NCBI GenBank assembly: GCA_016207605.1 | Contig: JACQPJ010000051.1 | Span: forward strand, 1 to 43,945 | Length of the DNA stretch: 43,945 nt | Source: Elusimicrobiota bacterium | Lineage (GTDB): Bacteria > Elusimicrobiota > Elusimicrobia > UBA1565 > UBA9628 | Direction of reading: 5' to 3' | Shown: positions 34,911-43,945 of the stretch, in pieces | Layout: every line of letters starts with the position of its first letter | How positions within the stretch are numbered: position 1 is the stretch's first letter | The notes under the pieces: generated by a model | Seen by the model: the letters and a program-made list of their open reading frames with translations, nothing else | The model's database searches: none | What the model was told of the DNA's origin: nothing | Program-made: the position numbers and the translations under genes

Positions 34911-34931
34911 AATGTATTTTATTGCTTGTCG

Positions 34932-35153
34932 ATGCAAAAAGCAAGCGCTCGCCGTGTTTTCGCGGAGAACCTCCGCAAGCGCCGCCGAGCCCGGGGGCTG
35001 TCCCAAGAAGCTCTCGCCGATTTGGCCGGTCTGCACCGCACCTACGTGGGCTCGGTGGAGCGCGCGGAACGCAACATCTCGATCGACAACATCGAGCGCC
35101 TCGCTCGCGCCTTGAGCAGCGACGTCCCGGAATTGCTCGCGGAATCCCGGTGA
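34932..35153 (+). CDS. XRE-family HTH regulator, C-protein-like
   Basis: ENLRKRRRARGLSQEALADLAGLHRTYVGSVERAERNISIDNIERLARAL. Confidence 0.85.
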   Translation: MQKASARRVFAENLRKRRRARGLSQEALADLAGLHRTYVGSVERAERNISIDNIERLARALSSDVPELLAESR

Positions 35154-35225
35154 AGCCGCATCCCGACAAAAACTATCGGGCCAAGCGTTCCTGAGCAGCC
35201 TCAAAAGTAGTAAATATAAACAGAC

Positions 35226-35309
35226 GCCGGCGTGGCGGAACTGGCAGACGCGCCAGACTCAAAATCTGGTGCCCTCACGGGCGTGTGGGTTCGATTCCCT
35301 CCGCCGGCA
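35226..35309 (+). tRNA. tRNA-Leu(CAA), CCA not encoded
   Basis: GCCGGCG...CGCCGGC acceptor, CCAGA CTCAAAA TCTGG anticodon arm, long variable arm. Confidence 0.93.
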
Positions 35310-35317
35310 CGATTTGA

Positions 35318-36052
35318 TCAGCGGACCAAGGCGGACGCCGTCACGAACTCCACTCCCTCCTTCTGATAGCGCGGAATCTCCGCCTTCAGGCAGTCGAGGG
35401 TGCCGCGGAAGTAGTGGTGGCCGATGGCGACGGCCGCGCCCGTCCTGCGCGCGTGCGCGACGGCCCGGGCCAGCATCCGCGCGCAGAAGGGCCGGGTATG
35501 GACCTCGGCCGTGTCCAGGAAGACGACGTCGCGTGCCGCGGGAATGCCGGCGGAGCGGGCCTCCTCGTAGGCGACGCTCCTCGGCGAAACGCCCGAGTCC
35601 AGGAAATAGAGGCCCGTGGGCTTGAGGCGGCGCATGAACGCGGCCATCAGGGGGCGGTTCCGGGTCGCCCGGTAGGAGCGATGGTTGTTGAGGCCGACCG
35701 CGCCGGGAATCTGGCGCAGGGACTTCTCCAGGAGCCGGGAGACGCTCTCCACGTCCGCGGGGGAGACCGCCCCCGTGCTCAGCTCCAAGCGCTGAAAGGG
35801 ATCGAACGGATAGTGGATGATGAGCTCCTTGCCCGCGGCCTTGGCCGCGGCCGCGGCGGCCTTGGTGCGGGGAGACTCCGGCATCACCGCGAAGGTGAGC
35901 GGAAAGTCGAGGGCCATCCACTCCTCGTCGGGCGGGTTCCTCCGGTACGTCAGCCCGAAGTCATCCAGAACGACGGCAACGCGCGGGCGGGAGCCCGGCT
36001 CGGCGGCGGCGGGGCTCCACAGGGCCAGCAGCGCCGCGACGACGGCGCTCAC
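35318..36052 (-). CDS. Divergent polysaccharide deacetylase (DUF610/YibQ-like)
   Basis: VAVVLDDFGL, GLNNHRSYRATRN, YFLDSGVSPRS; GTGA overlap with pfkB-like stop. Confidence 0.8.
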   Translation of the reverse strand: MSAVVAALLALWSPAAAEPGSRPRVAVVLDDFGLTYRRNPPDEEWMALDFPLTFAVMPESPRTKAAAAAAKAAGKELIIHYPFDPFQRLELSTGAVSPADVESVSRLLEKSLRQIPGAVGLNNHRSYRATRNRPLMAAFMRRLKPTGLYFLDSGVSPRSVAYEEARSAGIPAARDVVFLDTAEVHTRPFCARMLARAVAHARRTGAAVAIGHHYFRGTLDCLKAEIPRYQKEGVEFVTASALVR

Positions 36053-37008
36053 GCCGCGGCGGGGACCGCGGCGGGCACGGACATGCGCTCGACGAGGTCG
36101 CGGAAGCGTTCGTCGATGCGGCGGCGGTCGAGGTCCTCGATGCTCTTGGTCGAGAAGTCCTCGACGTTGAAGGACGCCAGCGCCGTGCCGTAGGCCATCG
36201 CGCGCTTGAGCGGGCCCAGCTCGCCGAAGGCGCCCGACTCGGCCAGCGAGCCGAGAAAGCCGCCGGCAAAGGAGTCCCCCGCGCCCGTCGGGTCCGTGAT
36301 GCGGGGATGGGGATAGGCCGGGAAGGCGTAGACGCGCCCGCCCACGCGCATGAAGGCGCCGTGCTCGCCCTTCTTGACGACGACCACGGACGGCCCCCAC
36401 TGCGCGATGCGCTCGGCGGCCTGGAGGGGGTTGGGGCGCTCGGCGAGCGCCTCGGCCTCGGCCTCGTTGCAGAAAAAAACGTCGACCCTTGCCAGGAGCC
36501 GCTTGATCGCCTCGGGCTTGGAGTCGATCCAGAAATTCATGGTGTCGCAGGCCGTCAGGGCGGGCGCGGCCATCTGGTCGAGGACGCCCGCCTGCAGGTC
36601 CGGGTCTATGTTGGCCAGGAACACGACGCTCGCGCGGCGGTGCGCCTCCTCCAGGCGCGGGCGGAACCGCGCGAAGACGTTGAGGCGCGTCTCCAGGGTC
36701 TCGGCGGCGTCGGCGTCCTGGCCGTAGCGGCCGGACCAGCGGAACGTGCTCCCCTTGGCCGTCTCCAGGCCCGAGCAGTCCACGCCCCGCCGCGCCAGGA
36801 GTTCGCGATGGGCGCGCGGGAAGTCCTCGCCCACCACGCCCACCAGGGAGATCGGCGCGAAGGCGCGCGCCGCCAGCGCGAAGTAGGTCGCCGAGCCGCC
36901 CAGCGCGTCGCGGCTCTCGCCCGCGGGCGTGGAGACGGTGTCGAGCGCGACGGAGCCCACGACCAGGATGCCGCGGCCGGCGGGCGACGCGGGACGGCGG
37001 GGGCTCAC
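36049..37008 (-). CDS. PfkB-family sugar kinase
   Basis: LGGSATYFALAARAF, VVVVKKGEHGAF, ITDPTGAGDSFAGGFLG. Confidence 0.9.
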   Translation of the reverse strand: MSPRRPASPAGRGILVVGSVALDTVSTPAGESRDALGGSATYFALAARAFAPISLVGVVGEDFPRAHRELLARRGVDCSGLETAKGSTFRWSGRYGQDADAAETLETRLNVFARFRPRLEEAHRRASVVFLANIDPDLQAGVLDQMAAPALTACDTMNFWIDSKPEAIKRLLARVDVFFCNEAEAEALAERPNPLQAAERIAQWGPSVVVVKKGEHGAFMRVGGRVYAFPAYPHPRITDPTGAGDSFAGGFLGSLAESGAFGELGPLKRAMAYGTALASFNVEDFSTKSIEDLDRRRIDERFRDLVERMSVPAAVPAAA

Positions 37009-37715
37009 GCGCCGGACTCCTCGCGGCCGATGCGGTTCTCGACGCGGATCTGATCGCGCGCCTGGAGCTGGCGCAGGGCGTAGTTGATCAAGGCGAAGGC
37101 CCTCTGCTGCTGGAGGCGGGCGACGAAGTCGGGGCCGGTCTTGTCGAAGTCCTTGAGGGAGCCCTTGTTGGCCGCCGCGTAGGCCTCGCGCGCCTCGGCG
37201 GGAGAGATCTTGCACATGCGCAGGAACAGCACCTTGACCCGCTCGGCCTTGAGGGCGGCGCGGCGCTCCTTCTCGTATTCCCGGGGGCTCTCATGGAAAA
37301 TACGGCGCACCGCCTGGAAATAGGTCGGCTGGTCGAACTGCCCCCCGCGGGAGAAGGCGGGAACGGCCCGAATGTCGCGCGCCAGCTCCGCGTCGCTCAC
37401 GGTCAAGCCCAGCTGGTCGGCCTGGAGCGCCAGGAGCTCGTCGACCATCAGGCTCATCAGCACCTCGCGCTTGAGCTCGGCGAGCTTGGCGTCGTCGAGC
37501 TCGGTCCCCTGCTGGCGCAGGCGCTCGGCGTAGAGGTCGGCGCGGGCGCGCAGGGTCTCGGCGCGGATCTTGGAGGAGCCGACCACGGCGACGATGCCCT
37601 GGCGGTCGCGTTCGGTCAGCCAGTAGCCGCCGTAGCCGACGAACATCCCCCCCAGGAACACGGCGATGGTCGCCCCGAAGATGGTCTTCTTGTGGCGGCG
37701 CAGGAACGCGTTCAG
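37005..37715 (-). CDS. Membrane-anchored SurA_N-like protein lacking a PPIase domain; probable CTG start
   Basis: From CTG 37715: MNAFLRRHKKTIFGATIAVFLGGMFVGYGGYWL (Arg/Lys then TM), GGAGG 7 nt upstream of CTG; then SurA-like helical domain. Confidence 0.7.
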   Translation of the reverse strand: MNAFLRRHKKTIFGATIAVFLGGMFVGYGGYWLTERDRQGIVAVVGSSKIRAETLRARADLYAERLRQQGTELDDAKLAELKREVLMSLMVDELLALQADQLGLTVSDAELARDIRAVPAFSRGGQFDQPTYFQAVRRIFHESPREYEKERRAALKAERVKVLFLRMCKISPAEAREAYAAANKGSLKDFDKTGPDFVARLQQQRAFALINYALRQLQARDQIRVENRIGREESGA

Positions 37716-38086
37716 GGGAGGGCCTCCGCCGCGTCGCGGGCCGCGTCCATGGCGCAGGAGCCGTCGAAGCAGGCGCCTTCGTCCACGCGCAGGACCGCCG
37801 TGCGCACGTCGCCCCGCAGGCGCGCGCCGGCCAGAAGCTCGAGGGAGCGGGAGGCGGCCACGTTGCCGACGATCTCGCCGGCGACGACCACGGTCTCGGC
37901 CGCGACGTTGCCCGAGACGCGGCCCTTGGCCCCGATCTCGACGACCGAGGCGTCGGTGATGTCGCCCTCGAAGGCGCCCTCGACGCGCAGGGAGCCCTTG
38001 GCCGCCAAAGTGCCGTGAAAGTAGGCCTCCTCGCCGATCAGGGTCATCCCGTCCCGGGCGTGCGCGCGGGAGCCGGCGCCGAACAC
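37712..38086 (-). CDS. Bactofilin (DUF583)
   Basis: TLIGEEAYFHGTLAAKGSLRVEGAFEGDITDASVVEIGAKGRVSGNVAAETVVVAGEIVGNV; GTG start with GGAGG 8 nt upstream. Confidence 0.88.
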   Translation of the reverse strand: MFGAGSRAHARDGMTLIGEEAYFHGTLAAKGSLRVEGAFEGDITDASVVEIGAKGRVSGNVAAETVVVAGEIVGNVAASRSLELLAGARLRGDVRTAVLRVDEGACFDGSCAMDAARDAAEALP

Positions 38087-38088
38087 CG

Positions 38089-39078
38089 TCAGCCCCTCCC
38101 GCGCCCGTCGGGGCGCGCCTGGCCCAGCAGCTCGCCGGGCCCGCGGACCTTGAGGAACGACATGGGGTTGACCGGGACGCCCTGGCGCTGGACCTCGTAG
38201 TGCACGTGGGCGCCCGTGGAGCGCCCCGTCGTGCCCATATAGGCGAGAGGCTGTCCCCGGCAGACGCGGTCGCCGGCCCGGACCAAAGTCTTGGAGGCGT
38301 GGCCGTACACCGTCCTCAGGCCGTAGCCGTGGTCGACGGCGACCATGTTCCCGTAGCCGTGGCTCCAGCCCGCGAAGCGGACCGTGCCGTCGGCCGTCGC
38401 GTGGATCAGCGTGTCGGGCTCGTTGGCGATGTCTATGCCCGGGTGCAGCTCCCCGCTCTCGGGATCCGCGCTCCGGATGGGCGAGAAGCGATAGCCGAAA
38501 AGCGAGGTGATGCGGCCCTCCGCGGGCCAGAGGCTGGGCGTGGCGTTGCGCAGGCTCTTCTGGTTGCCCACGTGCCAGGCGATCTCCTGGAAGCTGGCCA
38601 GGCGGCGCTGCGCGTCCCGGCGCAGGCCGCCGATCTCCCGGTGCCAGTCCGCCTGGCGCACGGACTCGGCGCCCCCGGAGAGCAGGCGGCCCAGCGAGAG
38701 CCGGTCGGCCAGCGTGGGCCCGCCGATCCCCGCGGCCGCCTCGACGGGGTCGCGGTCGCGGGCCATGGCCAGCAGGCCCCGCAGCTGGCGGTCGGTGGCG
38801 CGCGCCTGGTCGAGGACCTGGCGCGCCTGCTCCATCTCCTGGGCCAGGCGCGTCATCTTGACGAGCAGGACCCGGTTGTCGGCCTTCGTGATCCAGTAGT
38901 CCGCGCCGCGCCCCGCGAGGAAGGCCGCCCACGCGGTCAGCCCCGACCAGAGGACCGCCGCGAAGAGGAGAAAACCCGCGCGGGCCTGCCAGCGCCACGG
39001 CCGCCGACGGGCCTGCGGCACCACCAGGACCGTCACGCGCCGCGACAGGGCGCGGGTGATCCTCTGGAAACGAGACAT
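38089..39078 (-). CDS. M23-family metallopeptidase with N-terminal TM and coiled coil
   Basis: ELHPGIDIAN ... YGNMVAVDHGYGLRTVYGHASKTLVRAGDRVCRGQPLAYMGTTGRSTGAHVHYEV. Confidence 0.92.
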   Translation of the reverse strand: MSRFQRITRALSRRVTVLVVPQARRRPWRWQARAGFLLFAAVLWSGLTAWAAFLAGRGADYWITKADNRVLLVKMTRLAQEMEQARQVLDQARATDRQLRGLLAMARDRDPVEAAAGIGGPTLADRLSLGRLLSGGAESVRQADWHREIGGLRRDAQRRLASFQEIAWHVGNQKSLRNATPSLWPAEGRITSLFGYRFSPIRSADPESGELHPGIDIANEPDTLIHATADGTVRFAGWSHGYGNMVAVDHGYGLRTVYGHASKTLVRAGDRVCRGQPLAYMGTTGRSTGAHVHYEVQRQGVPVNPMSFLKVRGPGELLGQARPDGRGRG

Positions 39079-39111
39079 CGAGGCCATGCTACAACAGACC
39101 CGCGGCGGCCG

Positions 39112-39585
39112 TCAACGCGGAGCCTGGCCGCCGAAGTAATATCTCGCCCCGACGCCTCCGTCGGCGTCGACGTGCCCGCCCTGGGTCACGCGGAACACCG
39201 GCCCCGCCTCGGCGAAGAACTCGATCGGCTGGGCCGCCAGAGAATAGGACAGCCCCAGCATCGTCCGAATCCCGAACTTCGGATCGTCGCCGACCTCGAA
39301 GCGGGGGCCGAGGCCCGCGTAGGGGAGCAGGGCCCCCTGGGCGGGCTGGGCCACGGAGTCCTGGAAATGCCAGAGCCAGTCGCCCCAGAAGGCGGCCGCG
39401 CCGCCGCCGTAGCCGATGCCGAGGTCCACGGCCTGGTCGGCGTTGAGCCAGAGCTTGGCCGTCCCGCCGATGGGCCGGCCCAGAACGGCGCCGGCGCCGA
39501 AGTTGCGCGCGGGCTGGGCTTGCGCCAGGACCGGAAGGGCCGCGCCGAGCGCGGCCAGCGTCCACCACGAGGATTTCGTTCTCAT
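39112..39585 (-). CDS. Small outer-membrane beta-barrel-like protein
   Basis: Signal peptide, alternating hydrophobic strands, C-terminal GVGARYYFGGQAPR. Confidence 0.55.
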   Translation of the reverse strand: MRTKSSWWTLAALGAALPVLAQAQPARNFGAGAVLGRPIGGTAKLWLNADQAVDLGIGYGGGAAAFWGDWLWHFQDSVAQPAQGALLPYAGLGPRFEVGDDPKFGIRTMLGLSYSLAAQPIEFFAEAGPVFRVTQGGHVDADGGVGARYYFGGQAPR

Positions 39586-39639
39586 GCGCCGCTATTATGC
39601 CATTTCCTCCCCCGCCGGCTCATCCGCTATAATCGCTTC

Positions 39640-42254
<2,615 letters not shown>

Positions 42255-42258
<4 letters not shown>

Positions 42259-42548
42259 ACCAAAATCCAGAACCCCCGCGCCTCATCGACCCCGCGGTCG
42301 CCGCCCAGATCGAGGCCGCCTACGACTACCGCGGTCACGTCACCGTCACGCTCGCCGACGGCCGGATCATCGAGGGCTTCCTCTTCAACCGCAGCCTTGA
42401 CCCGCGCCTGGGCCCGCCCTTCCTCGAGGTCTTCCCCAAGGACAAGGACGAGCGCCTCCTCATCCCCGCGGAATCGGTCCGGGCCGTCGCTCTGAGCGGC
42501 AAGGACTTCGCCTCGCCCTTTACAGGATCATGCTCGTTCTCTCCCTGA
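42255..42548 (+). CDS. Small hypothetical protein, possible Sm/LSm-like fold
   Basis: YRGHVTVTLADGRIIEGFLFNRS...LLIPAESVRAVALSGKDFA; ATGA overlap with alaS. Confidence 0.55.
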
Positions 42549-43789
42549 CCGTTTTGCGCTTGATGCTGCCCGCCGCGGCGAGCGCCGCGGGCGGCGCCTG
42601 TCCCCTGCCGGTCCTGCGCGACCGCGGCATCGGCTTTTCCGTCGGCCGGCCGGAAGGCTGGCGCCTGGACGTGGCGGCCGGCGCGCTGACGCTTAGCCCC
42701 GACGCCTCGGGCCTGACCTCGGCGATCGTGGCGCCCGTGCGCCTGCCTCCCGGCGGCGACGCCGCCTCCGCCTTGAGCGGCGCGGCCCAGCGGCTCTCGC
42801 GCAGCGTGGCCGAAGCGGGCGGCCGCCTCGACGCCAAGCCCGCCGGCCCCGGCCGCCTGGCCCTGGCCGGCCGCTACAAAGAGGAAGATATCCGCGGCGA
42901 GCTGCGGACCCGCCGCGCCGGAGCCAGCCTCGTCGTCTTCGGCGGCTGGGCCCCCGCCAAAGACTGGGAGCGCCGCAAAGGGACGATCCTGGACGTCGGC
43001 CTCTGCTACGAGCCCGCTCCCGGCGCCCTGCTCTCCCCCCAGCGCCGGACGGGCGGCGACCCCATGGGCGGCTCGACCACCTTCGACTTCCGGCTGCCCG
43101 AAGGCTGGCGCGTGGCGGGCGTGACCTCGCGCGGCCTCGACCTCGACGCCGGGGACGCCGGCGTGAGCTTCGCCTACATGACCAACGCCCCGGGCGCGCC
43201 CACGGCCGGCCAATGGCTCGATCAAGCCGCGGCCATGGCGGGTTATTCCGGCATCAACGTCCTCGCCGAGACCCCGCTGCCGTCCGCGCGCGATCCCATG
43301 GGCCTGCGCTGGGACATGCTCGCGCGCGAGTGCGAATGGACTTTCCAGGGCCGCCGCCTGCGCGGCGTGCTGACCGGCGCCGTCGCGGGCATGTCCATGG
43401 GCTTCTACGCCGTCCACTCGGCCATGCTCTCGGTGCGCTGGGCGCAGGCCCGGCGCTGGGAGGAATACTCCGGGCTCACCGCCGTCGTCCAGGAGTCCAT
43501 CCGCATCGCCGGCGCCCAGCCCGGCCGCGGCCTCATGCTCCCCAAGAACAACCCCGCCGACACCAGCGCCATCATGGGCGCCTGGGAGAACCGCCAGCGC
43601 GCCGAGGACCGCGCCTCCGCCCGCCACTCCGAGGCCATCCTGGGCTACGACGAGGTCCGCTCCCCCGCCACCGGCGAGTCCTACCAGGCCCCCTTGAATG
43701 CCTGGGACCCCGCCGGCCCCGACGGCCCCGGCTACTACCGTCCTCTCCCCGGCGGCGGGCAGGAAAAGCTCGAGCCGGTCAACCCGTAG
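42530..43789 (+). CDS. Hypothetical secreted protein
   Basis: Signal peptide MLVLSLTVLRLMLPAAASAAGG; overlaps upstream gene by 19 nt; continuous ORF. Confidence 0.7.
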   Translation: MLVLSLTVLRLMLPAAASAAGGACPLPVLRDRGIGFSVGRPEGWRLDVAAGALTLSPDASGLTSAIVAPVRLPPGGDAASALSGAAQRLSRSVAEAGGRLDAKPAGPGRLALAGRYKEEDIRGELRTRRAGASLVVFGGWAPAKDWERRKGTILDVGLCYEPAPGALLSPQRRTGGDPMGGSTTFDFRLPEGWRVAGVTSRGLDLDAGDAGVSFAYMTNAPGAPTAGQWLDQAAAMAGYSGINVLAETPLPSARDPMGLRWDMLARECEWTFQGRRLRGVLTGAVAGMSMGFYAVHSAMLSVRWAQARRWEEYSGLTAVVQESIRIAGAQPGRGLMLPKNNPADTSAIMGAWENRQRAEDRASARHSEAILGYDEVRSPATGESYQAPLNAWDPAGPDGPGYYRPLPGGGQEKLEPVNP

Positions 43790-43826
43790 CGCATAGGTCG
43801 AAAGCAGAGCTGTCCCAAGAAAGTTT

Positions 43827-43945
43827 TAGAAGGTGAACAGGAGCTGCGGATCGCCGTCTCTGATCTTTCTGAGCCGACGCGTCGTGAGGTTCAGGATGTC
43901 GATGAGGCTCAGCTTCTGAAACAACGTCGCCTTGATCAGCCGGTG
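43827..43945 (-). CDS. 3' end of a gene running off the window, possibly a transposase C-terminus
   Basis: Reverse-strand frame HRLIKATLFQKLSLIDILNLTTRRLRKIRDGDPQLLFTF*; gagctgtcccaag just outside the stop looks like an IS terminal repeat. Confidence 0.35.

Noticed and set aside
35164-35186. CCCGA-N9-TCGGG hairpin after the XRE gene as a terminator
   Set aside because: Weak 5-bp stem with no T-tract; could be chance.

Overview
A 43.9-kb high-GC chromosomal segment of a Gram-negative-type bacterium. Lineage cannot be proven from sequence alone; an Elusimicrobiota-like genome is only a guess. Most of the window is densely packed, minus-strand-biased housekeeping and envelope genes. These include an ExbB/ExbD/ExbD/TonB/OmpA-like motor operon beside a large TPR protein, thrS, copA, a GT39-like glycosyltransferase, rlmD-like, lspA, ileS, an AI-2E transporter, a GT21-like glycosyltransferase, pfkB, bactofilin + M23 peptidase, and alaS, plus tRNA-Val(GAC) and tRNA-Leu(CAA). 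Accessory insertions include a hicBA module, a DUF2283 + BECR-like pair, a DUF4143 AAA ATPase between ileS and lspA, an orphan DNA methyltransferase with a divergent C-protein-like regulator, a 271-bp MITE-like element, and a probable transposase 3' end at the right edge. The strongest unexplained signals are: (1) a repeated TANNNT hexamer 6-9 nt upstream of the start codon at about ten transcription-unit heads, suggesting common leaderless mRNAs; (2) a decayed 5' half of a duplicated tRNA-Val gene whose anticodon-loop TTGACA now lies at the -35 position of hicBA; (3) a response-regulator receiver domain fused to a YbgC-like thioesterase; (4) a 53-bp tandem duplication that creates two ATGA-coupled 18-aa upstream ORFs before a glycosyltransferase gene; (5) probable CTG start codons. 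Everything is based on reading the sequence; no database search was run.
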